In this document: positions 25,775 to 35,700 of the stretch, piece after piece
How the letters are laid out: the number at the start of each line of letters is the position of its first letter
How positions within the stretch are numbered: the first letter of the stretch is position 1
DNA from: Limnothrix sp. CACIAM 69d
GTDB lineage: Bacteria; Cyanobacteriota; Cyanobacteriia; CACIAM-69d
Assembly: GCA_001913845.2 (NCBI GenBank)
Contig: MKGP02000049.1
Location: 17,404-81,403 of the forward strand
Length of the DNA stretch: 64,000 bases
Direction of reading: 5' to 3'
Notes under the pieces: generated by a model
The model's input: the letters and a program-made list of their open reading frames with translations, nothing else
What the model was told of the DNA's origin: nothing
The model's database searches: none
Position numbers and translations under genes: made by a program

Positions 25775-27979
25775 GTGAACTACGAGCGGATTTTGGGCAA
25801 TGCAGCGCTGATGGGTGGGTTGGCAACGGTGGCGATCGTGCAGCCCGCCTTGGCCGAAACCAACGTGCTGGATGTGCGGATCAGCGGCAGCGGCAGCGGT
25901 GTGGATGTGGAATTGGTGACCGATTCGGTCGATCGACCACAGGTTTTCCTGTTGCCTCCCCAAGGAACCAGCCTGATTGCCCATGTGGCCGGCGCGCGGT
26001 TGGTGGTTCCCGGCGGCAATGTAACCCGAGCCAACCCCGCCCCCGGGATTGCGGCCGTGGAAGTGACCCAACTGGATGGCAGCACCGTCCAGGTGACGGT
26101 ACGCGGCACCACGGCTCGCCCCACCGGTCGCATTCGCCCCAGCAACAACAATGCCGTTCTGCTGAGCTATGCCGGCACGGCCACCCCCAGCACCCCCAGC
26201 AATACCGGTAGCCCCGTAGCCCAAACACCGGCCAACACCGGCTCGCCGGTTGGCAACGGCGCACCCAACGTCCTGGTTCCCAACCCCACCATCACCATCG
26301 ATGGTCAACCGGCCGTGCTCAGTCCGGCGGTGGCTCCTCCCACCATGCCCCGGGCGATCGCCCCACCCGTTGGCGACATTGCCATTTCCGATCTACCAAT
26401 CCAGCCCTACACCATTAACCTGGGCAGCAGCCAAATCATTCCCCGTTTGGTGTTACGAGAAGCCCCCGTGCGTGAAGTGTTGTCGCTGCTAGCCCGAGCC
26501 AGCGGCGTGAACATTGCCTTTGCGGACAACGCGGCTGGCCCCACCCCCGGCAGCCCCACCGCTCCCGGCACGCCTCCCACCACCGGAGCCGATGCTCGCA
26601 TTAGCCTCGACATTGAAAACGAATCGGCCCAGGACGTTTTCAACTACGTCTTGCGGATTAGTGGTCTTCAGGCCAGCCGCAATGGTCGCACCATTTTTGT
26701 GGGCCGGAGTTTGCCCAACGCGGCCCGGGATGTGGCCATGCGTTCCGTGCGCCTCAACCAAGTGCGGGCCAACGAAGCGGCCGGTTATTTGGTGATTTTG
26801 GGGGCCGAAAGTGCCACGGCGGCCACGGAGCGAACCACGGAGGTTGTGCGGATCGGGGCAGAGCAACAGCAGCAGGGCGGTGGTGATGCGCAGGTTCAAG
26901 CGGCTCCCTTGACCCAAACCCGCACCAGTGAGCGCACGGTCATTAACCCGCTTCGCTATGACCCGAAAGATTCGGTGCCGATTCTTCGCGGCCTGCAAAT
27001 TGCGGTAGATCAGCGCACCAACACCATCACCTTGGTGGGGCAGCGGGATTTGGTCGCCCTGGCTTCCGAGCAGTTGTCGCGGATTGATAGCCGCCTGCGT
27101 CAGGTGGTGGTGAATGTGCGGGTGATTGACATCAACCTGCTGCAAAACGATCGCCTGGGTACGAGTTTCTCCTTTGGGGTGGGTGGCACTCGCATCGTCA
27201 ACACGGGCGGCATTGGGGTGATTAACTGGAGCGATCGGGGCGCGCCCTACTCCACCAGCCTGGCTCCCGAGTCTGTTGGGTTTGGGCCCGTTTCGGTTCC
27301 TCTGTCAATTTCAGGCGATGTGAATGGCCAAAATCCCAATGGCTTTAACATCGCCAACGATTTCCTCGCTCAGCTCCAAGCGTCTGTGGTTAACGGAAAT
27401 GCCAAAATTCTGACCGATCCAACCTTGGTGGTGCAGGAAGGGCAAGTGGCCAACGTGGAACTCACTGAAGAAGTGGTGGGAACCGTGGAGGCGGAAACGG
27501 AAGTTTCCAATGGTGTGAGCAACACGACTTTCACCATTGAAAAGGAAAAAGCTGGTCTCGTTTTGGGGATTCAAGTCGATCGAATCGATGACAATGGTTT
27601 TGTTACCCTGTCGGTTTCGCCCTCGCTGAAAGTCCCGGTTGATCGGTTTGGGGCCCTTGAAGATAATGCCTTTGCCACTTTGCTGTCTGAGCGGAAGCTA
27701 TCATCCGGCACGATTCGGATTCGGGATGGCCAAACCCTAGTCCTGGCGGGCATTATTCAAGACACGGATCGCAGCGAAGTGCGCAAGATTCCGATTTTGG
27801 GCGACCTGCCGCTGTTGGGTTCTCTGTTCCGCCGCACCGATCGCCGCAATGAGCGCAAGGAGTTGGTGGTGTTGCTCACGCCGCAACTGCTGGATGACTC
27901 GAACGCTTCAACCGCTGGCTACAGCTATACGCCCAGCCGGGAAGCCCAAGAGTTAATTCAACGCACCAACATGCGATAG
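25775..27979 (+). CDS. pilQ: Type IV pilus secretin PilQ
   Basis: PilQ forms the outer-membrane channel for the pilus. The 734-residue precursor has a signal peptide (LMGGLATVAIVQPALAE), an AMIN domain (VLDVRISGSGSGVDVELVTD) that binds peptidoglycan, Pro/Thr-rich linkers, an STN-type domain (LLARASGVNIAFADN), a secretin N domain and the C-terminal secretin pore (LTDPTLVVQEGQVANVELTEEV, LVLAGIIQD, PILGDLPLLGSLFRR, ELVVLLTPQLL). The GTG start at 25775 has gagg upstream. There is no pilP gene, as is usual in cyanobacteria. A strong terminator follows. Confidence 0.96.
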   Translation: MNYERILGNAALMGGLATVAIVQPALAETNVLDVRISGSGSGVDVELVTDSVDRPQVFLLPPQGTSLIAHVAGARLVVPGGNVTRANPAPGIAAVEVTQLDGSTVQVTVRGTTARPTGRIRPSNNNAVLLSYAGTATPSTPSNTGSPVAQTPANTGSPVGNGAPNVLVPNPTITIDGQPAVLSPAVAPPTMPRAIAPPVGDIAISDLPIQPYTINLGSSQIIPRLVLREAPVREVLSLLARASGVNIAFADNAAGPTPGSPTAPGTPPTTGADARISLDIENESAQDVFNYVLRISGLQASRNGRTIFVGRSLPNAARDVAMRSVRLNQVRANEAAGYLVILGAESATAATERTTEVVRIGAEQQQQGGGDAQVQAAPLTQTRTSERTVINPLRYDPKDSVPILRGLQIAVDQRTNTITLVGQRDLVALASEQLSRIDSRLRQVVVNVRVIDINLLQNDRLGTSFSFGVGGTRIVNTGGIGVINWSDRGAPYSTSLAPESVGFGPVSVPLSISGDVNGQNPNGFNIANDFLAQLQASVVNGNAKILTDPTLVVQEGQVANVELTEEVVGTVEAETEVSNGVSNTTFTIEKEKAGLVLGIQVDRIDDNGFVTLSVSPSLKVPVDRFGALEDNAFATLLSERKLSSGTIRIRDGQTLVLAGIIQDTDRSEVRKIPILGDLPLLGSLFRRTDRRNERKELVVLLTPQLLDDSNASTAGYSYTPSREAQELIQRTNMR

Positions 27980-28035
27980 AAAAACACTGGCGGTTGCTGT
28001 TTTCAAGGGTTTACAGCATCCATCGAGCAAATTGG

Positions 28036-28073
28036 GGGGCGATCGAGCGGGTTCGATCGCCCCTTTGAATTTT
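28036..28073 (+). terminator. Terminator of the pilMNOQ operon
   Basis: Perfect 11-bp stem ggggcgatcga / tcgatcgcccc with a 6-base loop, followed by tttgaattttt, 57 bp after the pilQ stop. The stem is built from two HIP1-type cores. Confidence 0.85.
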
Positions 28074-28129
28074 TGAGCCGATTATTTTTGATCAATCTCA
28101 TCGCTCAATTTTTCCCAACCGATCGTCCC

Positions 28130-28189
28130 TGAGCGCATCATTCTTGGGCCCATCATCTTTGAGCACACCATCGTTGAGCACAATCCAAG
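28130..28189. repeat. 15-bp tandem array (four units) upstream of the glycosyltransferase gene
   Basis: Units tgagcgcatcattct, tgggcccatcatctt, tgagcacaccatcgt and tgagcacaatccaag follow one another exactly every 15 bp. Confidence 0.8.
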
Positions 28190-28298
28190 ATGGCTCCGAT
28201 TTATGGGGATTTGGCAACCGATGGCAAGAATAAAGGTTCAGGCCTATGCTGAAATGGCAATGGATCGGCTGAACTGAATTGCAAAGGATCGATCGGCT

Positions 28299-29231
28299 AT
28301 GAGTCGTGGATTTTATATCATCGCCAATGACAAAGTAACGGAACATGCGATCGCGCTGCTCGAAAGTATTCGGGCAACTGATTCCGAAACGCCCGTTATG
28401 CTCATTCCCTATGATGATCACTACCAAAAGGTTGCCAAAATTCTAAGCGATCGCTTCGGTGTTTTATTATTTGAAGATTTAGAGTTTATTCAACGCCTTT
28501 CCGTTCAACTTCAGAGCATCTTTGGTCAAGAATTTTTCGCTCGCCCAAATCAGTTTCGTAAACAAGCTTGCTGGTTTGGCCCCTTTGATGAATTTCTCTA
28601 CATTGACACAGACCTGATTGTTTTTGAGCCGATTATTCAATGCCTTGATGCTCTCTCTGAAGCAGAATTTGTTTGCTATGACTATCAACATGCTGGCGGC
28701 ATGAAGGACGTTTTCACATCAACCATCCTAGACCAGGGTGTTTTTACAGAAGAAGATTTGCGGGGAACTTTTAACGGTGGTTTGTGGGGATCTCGCAAAG
28801 GATTAATCACCGAACAAGATTTGTACGACACCTTCGCTGAATGTGCCGCTCACCCCGAATATTTTGATTTTTCTAAGAAAACGTCCGACCAACCCATCAT
28901 TAACTACATGGTTTTGCGGCGATTTCCTAAGCGTTGGAATTGGACACAGCGGCCCGCCAAGGGGCCCGGAAGCTGGGCCGGTAGCAAACATTTTGTTTGG
29001 CAGGGCGATCGCTTGATCGATCCGAAAGTCAACAAGCCCGTTCCCTATTTGCATTGGGCTGGCATTCGACTTCAGCCCGGTTGCCCCTACTGGGAACTGT
29101 GGGAGAAATATCGGTATTTACACGAACCGAAGCCGACCGTTTCTCCTTTGGCTCCGCCGCCCCCGCGATCGATCTGGCAACGGGCCCTGACCAAGGCCAA
29201 ACGCATCCTGAAGCCCCGTCCCAAACGCTAG
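28299..29231 (+). CDS. Glycosyltransferase-like protein (Npun_R2821/R2823-type)
   Basis: The 310-residue protein starts MSRGFYIIANDKVTEHAIAL and contains a DxD metal/nucleotide-sugar motif in FLYIDTDLIVFEP, followed by FVCYDYQHAGG and FNGGLWGSRKG, a pattern resembling GT8/GT-A enzymes and the cyanobacterial family named after Npun_R2821/R2823. The C-terminal 35 residues are basic and proline-rich. No signal or TM segment is seen. Acceptor and donor are unknown. Its base use is more AT-rich in the first half than that of the neighbours. Confidence 0.75.
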   Translation: MSRGFYIIANDKVTEHAIALLESIRATDSETPVMLIPYDDHYQKVAKILSDRFGVLLFEDLEFIQRLSVQLQSIFGQEFFARPNQFRKQACWFGPFDEFLYIDTDLIVFEPIIQCLDALSEAEFVCYDYQHAGGMKDVFTSTILDQGVFTEEDLRGTFNGGLWGSRKGLITEQDLYDTFAECAAHPEYFDFSKKTSDQPIINYMVLRRFPKRWNWTQRPAKGPGSWAGSKHFVWQGDRLIDPKVNKPVPYLHWAGIRLQPGCPYWELWEKYRYLHEPKPTVSPLAPPPPRSIWQRALTKAKRILKPRPKR

Positions 29232-29287
29232 GGCCGATCGCCCGGATTCGCAAACCCTCGGTTCTTACGTCGCAGGATCCGGGGGGG

Positions 29288-29307
29288 CAAGGCGCTTAAG
29301 CGCCTTG
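29288..29307. repeat. Perfect 20-bp palindrome of the dispersed family
   Basis: caaggcgcttaagcgccttg, fully self-complementary, lies between the convergent glycosyltransferase and sds genes. Confidence 0.85.
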
Positions 29308-29402
29308 TCTGGAGTGGGTGTTGGTTTAAGGTCGTGATTGATCTGGGATGATCACCCGTTGGCGATCATCACCCGATCGACCCCCTGGAAACCCAGTCAG
29401 CC

Positions 29403-30374
29403 TTAGTAAATCCGTTCGATCGCGTAATGTGCCAGCCCCACCAAGGCCTCCCGCGCCGCCGACGGAGCCAACACCATCACATCCTCGATCGCCTGCTCCA
29501 CATGATGTTTCGCTAAAGCACGAGACCGCTCAATGCCCTGGCTCGATCGCACCAACTCCAGGGCCGTTTCAATATCGCCCTCCTCTGAAAACTCCCGCTC
29601 GATCGGCCCCTCCAGTTGGGGGAACTCCTCCAGCGCATACAAAACCGGAGCCGTCAGATTGCCGCTGCGCAAATCCGACCCCGCCGGCTTCCCGAGCACT
29701 TCATCGGAACTGGTGAAATCGAGAATGTCATCCACCACCTGGAACGCCAAACCCACATGGCGACCGTAGCTATAGAGCCGCTCGGCCACCGATCGCTCCA
29801 CATCGCTCAAAATCGCCGCCGCCTTGGAACTGTTGGCCACCAGCGATGCGGTTTTGTAGTAGCTCTTTTGCAGATAGGCTTCCAGGGTCAGGCTGGTGTC
29901 AAAGCGATTGAGACCCTGGTCAATTTCGCCCTCCGCCAAATTCATAATCACTTCCGAAAGCAGCTTCACCACTTCCAGATTGTCCAAATTTGCCAAATAC
30001 CAAGAGGACTGGGCAAAGAGAAAATCGCCCGCCAGCACCGCCACCCGGTTATTGAAACGACTGTGTACCGTGGGCACACCCCGTCGCGTTCCGGCTTCAT
30101 CCACCACATCATCGTGAACCAAGCTGGCCGTGTGGATCATTTCCGTAATTTCTGCCAACCGTCGATGTCGGGCCGTAATTTCCGCTGACCCCATCGTGGC
30201 CCGGGCCACCAACAACACAATCGCCGGTCGCAAACGCTTGCCGCCTGCACTAAACAAGTGCTCTGCCGCTGCATAGAGGATCGGATGCTTTGCGCCAACC
30301 AGCTTGCGCAGGTTCATCGTCATGGCATCAAGATCGGCTTCAACCGGAGAAAGCAGGGAAATCGTCGAGGTCAT
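29403..30374 (-). CDS. sds: Solanesyl-type all-trans polyprenyl diphosphate synthase
   Basis: The enzyme elongates allylic diphosphates with IPP to make the plastoquinone side chain. The 323-residue protein has the first Asp-rich motif HDDVVDEAGTRRG, GGKRLRPAIVLL, GDFLFAQSSW, the second Asp-rich motif FQVVDDILDF with GKPAGSDL, and ends AIERIY. The length and motifs fit the cyanobacterial Sds/prenyl transferase group. It is monocistronic here. Product chain length (C45 or similar) is inferred, not visible. Confidence 0.93.
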   Translation of the reverse strand: MTSTISLLSPVEADLDAMTMNLRKLVGAKHPILYAAAEHLFSAGGKRLRPAIVLLVARATMGSAEITARHRRLAEITEMIHTASLVHDDVVDEAGTRRGVPTVHSRFNNRVAVLAGDFLFAQSSWYLANLDNLEVVKLLSEVIMNLAEGEIDQGLNRFDTSLTLEAYLQKSYYKTASLVANSSKAAAILSDVERSVAERLYSYGRHVGLAFQVVDDILDFTSSDEVLGKPAGSDLRSGNLTAPVLYALEEFPQLEGPIEREFSEEGDIETALELVRSSQGIERSRALAKHHVEQAIEDVMVLAPSAAREALVGLAHYAIERIY

Positions 30375-31053
30375 GGATTGGCCCGGTGCAGCATCAGGTT
30401 ACGAAATTTTACGCATTCTGTGATTATTTTAAGCTAACCCCAGACCAATCCGCGTAGATGAGTGGGATCGGGATTTGTCAAGATTACGGTGATTGATCGG
30501 GGATCGCTGTTGCACGAATGCCCATCAATACGGGCTTTTGGGGATTTCTAAAGATTTGTAAAAACCACCAAAAATTCACTGTCAACCCTGAGAAATCAGG
30601 TGTTATTCTATAGGTCAGGGGTTTCTAAAAACTTCATGGGAAAGCTGCCCGCTGCAAGCTTTGCCGAATTGAATAGGACTGGACTCCGAAATGTGAATTG
30701 CACGAGCATTCTCACACAAAGACGACCAGATCCAAGCCGCTATCAGGTCTGCTGACCCGAACCAATCCGGTAGCGATCGCGAATCCGCATCCTTAAGGGT
30801 GTTCCGGTTCCCGATGGGATGGTTCTATTCAGTGAGGCCCAGACCCAGATAGGGGTTAAGCACTAGGTTGGACTCCGATTCTCAATTGCCTTGAGTCAGG
30901 GTTCGGCCTTGGTGTGCGCCATGGTGAGTGCTGTCATTGTTTTGGAACGGCGACCGGGGGATGTCGATCGCGTTCTGAACCATATTTCAGTGCTGGCTTC
31001 AGCGCGACCATATTTTCAGCTCACAAAAACTATATTCATGTACAGTTACTGCT
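30375..31053. other. 679-bp gap without a clear gene
   Basis: No convincing CDS is seen. The interval holds AT-rich DNA (30480-30620), a possible -10 (tattct or tataggt near 30605) and two related blocks, tggactccgaaatgtgaattgc (about 30674) and tggactccgattctcaattgc (about 30869). A non-coding RNA or long leader is possible. I compared it by eye with 6S RNA and RNase P RNA and found no match. Confidence 0.4.
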
Positions 31054-31353
31054 ATGAACGCGCTGGGACTGTTGGTGGGATTGGCCCTCTACCAAGGATT
31101 GGTGATTGCAAATCGGTATTCATTACCGATTCATAACGTGGCGCATTTGGTGTTTCCGCAGCAAACATCTTGGACCATTTTGGGGGCATCGGTGGTCTAT
31201 TTGGCGGTGGTTTATTTGCTGCTGTCGATCGCACAGCAACGCTATAAAAACCGCTACCAAGAAGTAGCTGAACGAGTTACGGAATCCAGAGGCGATCGGG
31301 TGGAATCGTTGGGGTTATCGGATGGTCGCGATCTGGCCACCAGACGCTTTTAG
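31054..31353 (+). CDS. Small two-TM membrane protein, unknown
   Basis: The 99-residue product has two hydrophobic helices (ALGLLVGLALYQGLVIA and WTILGASVVYLAVVYLLLSIA) and a charged C-terminal tail (QQRYKNRYQEVAERVTESRGDRVESL). Codon use resembles that of neighbouring genes. The ATG at 31054 follows TATATT at about 31029, a possible -10. I do not recognise a family. Confidence 0.55.
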   Translation: MNALGLLVGLALYQGLVIANRYSLPIHNVAHLVFPQQTSWTILGASVVYLAVVYLLLSIAQQRYKNRYQEVAERVTESRGDRVESLGLSDGRDLATRRF

Positions 31354-31671
31354 CTCCACGAGCAAAGGTTCAATAAAGGTCAAACAAAGAAGGCAAAGGA
31401 CGCAATATCCAACAGGTTCTCTCTAGCAGCACCTCTTTGGCGAAATTATTGGGTTCAAAAAAATTGGGTTCAAAAAAGGAATTTCAATTCCCTAGACTAC
31501 CCAAGCTACTGTAAGCCTTTGCGACATAACAGAAACGGGGTATTGGTGAAGAGCCAGTACCCCGTTCTGATGGTGTTTTAGATGGTGCTTTTGTGAGCTG
31601 GCAAAGTTGTCTGTCACGATCGCCCATCAACCGTTAACGTTCTAGACAGCCTCTCAGGATAAAGACTCTGG
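31354..31671. other. Gap between the two-TM gene and ispH
   Basis: Contains a short direct repeat, attgggttcaaaaaa (about 31448-31478), and the hairpin at 31534-31566. No gene is seen. Confidence 0.5.
31534..31566. terminator. 13-bp hairpin between convergent genes
   Basis: aacggggtattgg pairs with ccagtaccccgtt (one G-T pair) around loop tgaagag. It is flanked by weak T-runs on both strands and may end ispH transcription from the right or the small membrane gene from the left. Confidence 0.5.
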
Positions 31672-32949
31672 CTAACCTAATTGAGCGAGGCGCTCTTTGC
31701 AGGCGAAAATTCGCTCGATCGTTTCCTCAACGGCCTTATCCGGCGTGGACGCACCGGAAGTGATGCCCACAGTGATCGGCCCGGCGGGTAACCAGTTTTC
31801 GGCACGTTCGATGTCGCCGTGGAGGGGTTTGTGCTCGATCGCCCGTTCATCCAAAATTCGATCGGCGCTGTCAATGTGATAGGAAGGGATGTTCCGTTCG
31901 ATGGCAATTTCCTGCAAGTGGGTGGTGTTAGAAGAGTTAAACCCACCAATCACAATCATCAAATCCATCGGCGCATCCACCAACTCAAACATGGCATCTT
32001 GCCGTTCTTGGGTGGCATCACAAATGGTGTTGAAACTCATGAAGTGATCATTCAGTTTGTCGGGGCCAAACCGCTGCATCATGGTGCGCTCAAATAGTTT
32101 CCCGATCTCTTCGGTTTCGCTCTTGAGCATGGTGGTTTGGTTCGCCACACCCACCCGATCGAGATCCCGATCGGGATCGAACCCCTGCGAACAGGCGTTG
32201 GCAAATTTGGCGAGGAATTCTGTCTTATCTCCGCCATGCAGAATATAGTTGCTGACGTATTCCGCTTGCTCCATATTCAGCACAACCAAATATTTATTGG
32301 CAAAGGAGCTAGTAGCGATCGTTTCCTCATGGTTGTATTTCCCATGAACGATCGAGGTGTAATCACTTTTTTTGTGTTTTTCAACGCTGTTCCACACCTT
32401 CGCCACCCAAGGACAGGTGGTGTCTACGATGATGCAACCGCGATCGTTCAGCAATTGCATTTCCTGCACACTGGCCCCAAAGGCCGGCAGAATCACCACG
32501 TCTCCTCGTTCCACCACCGAGAAGTCTTTTTGGCCATGGTTCACTTCAATGAACAACACGCCCATCTGTCGCAAATGGTCATTCACCGATGGGTTGTGGA
32601 TGATTTCATTGGTGATCCAAATCCGCTCCGTGGGAAACTGTTTGCGGGCCTCATAGGCCATGGCCACCGCCCGTTCCACCCCCCAACAAAACCCGAATGC
32701 TTGGGCTAAGCGAATGGTCACATCGCCCCGGGTCAACACATTGCCATTAGCTCGCAATTCTTGAATTAAACCGCTTTGGTAAGAGGTGGCCATGGTTTCA
32801 GCCACCGCTGCTCCGTGACCAAACCCGCGCCGAAAATAATTATCGGAATGGTTCAGCGATCGCCGAAATGCTTTGGTATCCAGAGGGGCGGTGGTTTGGG
32901 CAGCGCTGTCTTGGGTCTCGGGGGCCAGGTCGGTGACGGGCGTTTCCAT
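31672..32949 (-). CDS. ispH: 4-hydroxy-3-methylbut-2-enyl diphosphate reductase
   Basis: IspH (LytB) is the last enzyme of the MEP pathway, a [4Fe-4S] protein making IPP and DMAPP. The 425-residue protein has the three cluster cysteines in [23 protein letters not shown] and [11 protein letters not shown], plus [11 protein letters not shown] and [15 protein letters not shown]. The cyanobacterial/plant-type N-terminal extension ([22 protein letters not shown]) is present. The ATG at 32949 adds a short acidic leader. Reductant is probably ferredoxin. Confidence 0.97.
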   Translation of the reverse strand: METPVTDLAPETQDSAAQTTAPLDTKAFRRSLNHSDNYFRRGFGHGAAVAETMATSYQSGLIQELRANGNVLTRGDVTIRLAQAFGFCWGVERAVAMAYEARKQFPTERIWITNEIIHNPSVNDHLRQMGVLFIEVNHGQKDFSVVERGDVVILPAFGASVQEMQLLNDRGCIIVDTTCPWVAKVWNSVEKHKKSDYTSIVHGKYNHEETIATSSFANKYLVVLNMEQAEYVSNYILHGGDKTEFLAKFANACSQGFDPDRDLDRVGVANQTTMLKSETEEIGKLFERTMMQRFGPDKLNDHFMSFNTICDATQERQDAMFELVDAPMDLMIVIGGFNSSNTTHLQEIAIERNIPSYHIDSADRILDERAIEHKPLHGDIERAENWLPAGPITVGITSGASTPDKAVEETIERIFACKERLAQLG

Positions 32950-33067
32950 AGCGATCGCTCTCGGGATTTAAATCAAGTTTTGTTTAAGCGGCTCGGCCCC
33001 ATTGTATCAGGGGCGATCGGGCAGTGATGGGCCGGATCCGGCAGCGTTGATGGGCCCCCTGCGCAAC

Positions 33068-34210
33068 CTATTCCCCGTCCTTTTCCCACTCCAAATCCGT
33101 CGGCGGTTCGATCGCCCTCACATCTTCTCGATAGAAGTGCCGGATGCCTTGGCCCTGTTCCACTCGCACCGTCACCGCCCGATCGCCCACCTGTTCCACC
33201 TGGCCACGCAAGCCGTTCCAAATTGGGTCTCCATCGGGCCGCACCACTGCAATTTCCACCCAATCCCCGATCGACAAGGGCGAATGCTGCTGCTTGGCCG
33301 CCGCTTTCCAAAGAATCCAATCCCGCAGCAAATAGTTCACCTGCTTGGGAGCCTCGTCTTGGGGGCAGTGGCCGACCCCTTCCAAATTCACAAACCGCTC
33401 AACGGCTGGGTATTGCTCGAAGGCCAACCCGCGCTCGATCGGCTCCCAAGGATCCGCCGCGCCCCACAGAATCATGGCCGGACAAGGCAGCTTCGGGAAC
33501 AAGTCCTCCGGCAATGGCCCTTGGGAATAGCGCGTGAAAGCCAAAAACACATCGGCCGCCCCCGGATCGCGTGCTGGTTCCATCAGGATCTCCACCAGCT
33601 CATCCGTCACCGCGCTGGTGTCTCGGTAGGCTTGGCAAAGAATTTTGCGCACGGTGGCCGGCTGGGCAATTTGTTGGAAAAAAGTCCGGCCTAACCAAGG
33701 CCAACCCAAGATTTTTTGCAAATAGCCGGAGCCAACCCGCTTAAACCAGGGCAGCTCGGCCCGGCGGCGATCGTGCAACAGGCGCAAGGAGCAGTTCAAC
33801 AACACCACTGCCCGCGCCAGCTCAGGATGGTCCACGGCCGCCTGCATGGCCACCACGCAGCCGATCGAGTTGCCCACCAAAAACGCCGCTTCCCCAACCA
33901 CCTCGCGGCAAAAGTCCCCCACCAACTGCCCCCAAGTCTCGAAGGTGTAGCAAATTTCCCGATCGGGCGTGGGCTTGGCTGACCCCCCAAAACCAATTAG
34001 ATCAAGGGCAAACACTCGGCAATGTTGCGCCAAAAAGGGAATATTTTTACGCCAATGCCGCCAGGAAGCCCCGAACCCATGGATTAAAACCACAGCGGGG
34101 CCAGCATCGCCCGAATGCTGATAGCAAATGCGATGGCCTTGCCAAGTCCAAACATAAGGACAAGCATTGGTGGCGGAAAATTGGGCGAGTTCAGGGGCGA
34201 TCGCAGTCAC
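33068..34210 (-). CDS. Alpha/beta hydrolase fused to a C-terminal SH3-like domain
   Basis: The 380-residue protein has a serine hydrolase core: VVLIHGFGASWRHWRKNIPFLA (oxyanion HG), nucleophile elbow GNSIGCVVA, acid ILWGAADPWEP and base GVGHCPQDEAP, all intact. This core resembles the pheophytinase/dephytylase-like hydrolases of phototrophs. After about residue 310 a separate segment of about 60 residues (LSIGDWVEIAVVRPDGDPIWNGLRGQVEQVGDRAVTV in outline) looks like an SH3/KOW-type beta barrel. The GTG start at 34210 was taken because no ATG is near. The substrate is unknown. Confidence 0.8.
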   Translation of the reverse strand: MTAIAPELAQFSATNACPYVWTWQGHRICYQHSGDAGPAVVLIHGFGASWRHWRKNIPFLAQHCRVFALDLIGFGGSAKPTPDREICYTFETWGQLVGDFCREVVGEAAFLVGNSIGCVVAMQAAVDHPELARAVVLLNCSLRLLHDRRRAELPWFKRVGSGYLQKILGWPWLGRTFFQQIAQPATVRKILCQAYRDTSAVTDELVEILMEPARDPGAADVFLAFTRYSQGPLPEDLFPKLPCPAMILWGAADPWEPIERGLAFEQYPAVERFVNLEGVGHCPQDEAPKQVNYLLRDWILWKAAAKQQHSPLSIGDWVEIAVVRPDGDPIWNGLRGQVEQVGDRAVTVRVEQGQGIRHFYREDVRAIEPPTDLEWEKDGE

Positions 34211-34349
34211 GGTAGGGGGAAAGGGGTTGGAAAAGGAAGCCTAACGAGATTGTAAAGCTGATAATTATCAATTTCCGCGCGTCGATTCAGTCGATCCAAT
34301 GAAGCGCGTTACCCTGGAAGAAAGAGTTCGATCGATTGAGGCGGTTACC

Positions 34350-35561
34350 ATGCAAAGCGGTTGGCGCGTGGGGTCGATCTTTAACATTCCGCTACTAGTC
34401 GATCCATCGTGGTTTTTAATTTTGGTTTGGTTCTCGGCCGCCAACAGTGTTGAGTGGGCGAACCGCTATCCCGATTGGGGCGCGGGGCTAACTTGGCTGT
34501 TGGGTTTGCTAACCGCTTTGTTGCTCTTTGGCTCCGTGCTGGTGCATGAGTTGGGCCACAGCTTGGCGGCCCGATCGCAAGGCATCGCCGTGAATTCGAT
34601 CACCCTGTTCATGTTTGGCGGCGTGGCCGCGATCGACCGGGAATCCAAAACCCCCGGCGGCGCGATGCAAGTGGCGATCGCGGGGCCCCTCGTCAGCTTG
34701 AGCCTGTTTATTTTGCTGTCCGCGATCGGGCGGTTGGCTCCCACCAGCCCGCTCACCATCCTTTGCTTGAATTTGGCGCGGATTAATTTAGTGCTGGCGG
34801 TGTTTAACCTAATTCCCGGTTTGCCCCTCGATGGCGGCCAGGTGCTGAAGGCACTGGTTTGGAAAGCCACCGGCAGCCGGTTTACGGGCGTGCGTTGGGC
34901 CGCCAAAGCCGGCCAGGCGATCGGCTGGTTGGGCATCAGCTTGGCTGCCCTGTTGATCCTGTTTGTGCCCGGTGGTCTCCAGGGTTGGTGGATTGGGTTA
35001 ATTGGCTGGTTCTGTTTGCGCAATGCCGCCAGTTACGAACGCCTGACCACCGTGCAAGAAGCCCTGGTGAATGAACGGGTGGCCAATGCCCAATCCCGGG
35101 AATTCCGGATCGTGGACGGTCACCTGAGCCTGCGGGATTTTGTGGATAACTACCTACTGACAGCCGATCGCCCGGAATACTTTGTGGCCATGGATGGGCG
35201 CGATCGGGGCCGGATTGATCCCGAAAGCCTCAAAGCCATTGACCATGAGCGCTGGCCCTGGATTCGGGTGGTGGATGCCATTGAACCCATTGACCGCCTC
35301 GCCTCGATCGCGGACAGCGCCACCCTGGCCGAAGCGGCCCTGCTGATGGAAGAACGGCAGGTGAAGCGGTTGGTGGTTTTGAGTCCGATCGGCTCCGTGG
35401 TGGGCACGCTCGATCGCGCCGACCTCACCCGCCAAATCATGCAGCGGCTCAAAATCGTGATTAATGAAACGGAACTGAAGCGGTGCAAAGCCGAACATTG
35501 CTACCCATCGGGCTTTAACCTCGGGGCGATCGCCCGCACCTTGGCTGAAGAGATGGCCTAG
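34350..35561 (+). CDS. Site-2 protease (M50) family with CBS-like C-terminus
   Basis: This 403-residue intramembrane zinc protease has HELGH (66-70) in a TM helix, the second motif NLIPGLPLDGGQ, several further TM helices to about residue 235, and a cytosolic pair of CBS-like segments (LRDFVDNYLLTADRPEYFV; ATLAEAALLMEERQVKRLVVLSPIGSVVGTLDRADL). Such proteases cut membrane-bound regulators such as anti-sigma factors. ATG 34350 has gagg 8 bases upstream and gives the usual N-terminus MQSGWRVGSIF; an ATG at 34299 lacks a ribosome binding site. Confidence 0.9.
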   Translation: MQSGWRVGSIFNIPLLVDPSWFLILVWFSAANSVEWANRYPDWGAGLTWLLGLLTALLLFGSVLVHELGHSLAARSQGIAVNSITLFMFGGVAAIDRESKTPGGAMQVAIAGPLVSLSLFILLSAIGRLAPTSPLTILCLNLARINLVLAVFNLIPGLPLDGGQVLKALVWKATGSRFTGVRWAAKAGQAIGWLGISLAALLILFVPGGLQGWWIGLIGWFCLRNAASYERLTTVQEALVNERVANAQSREFRIVDGHLSLRDFVDNYLLTADRPEYFVAMDGRDRGRIDPESLKAIDHERWPWIRVVDAIEPIDRLASIADSATLAEAALLMEERQVKRLVVLSPIGSVVGTLDRADLTRQIMQRLKIVINETELKRCKAEHCYPSGFNLGAIARTLAEEMA

Positions 35562-35700
35562 GAGCCGACTGACCCGGTTGCCACCGCTCTCAGTTGTCGC
35601 TGTTCTGGGTGGCGATCGCTGAACCGGCTGTGAATCCCCTTGCCCTCAAGGTAATCTCGTTCATCTGCTCGTCTTGATTTGCTTACTGATTTGCTTAGTT

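Noticed and set aside
28036..28063. HIP1 sites (gcgatcgc) as individual regulatory signals
   Set aside because: HIP1 is spread throughout the window, inside and outside genes, so single copies carry no local meaning beyond forming part of a terminator stem here.
30480..31053. 6S RNA or RNase P RNA
   Set aside because: No match by eye to the conserved core sequences of either RNA; left as an unassigned gap.
31620..31665. Another type B element end near 31650 (ctagacagcctctcagg)
   Set aside because: It resembles one terminal repeat, but no matching partner end was found within 300 bp.
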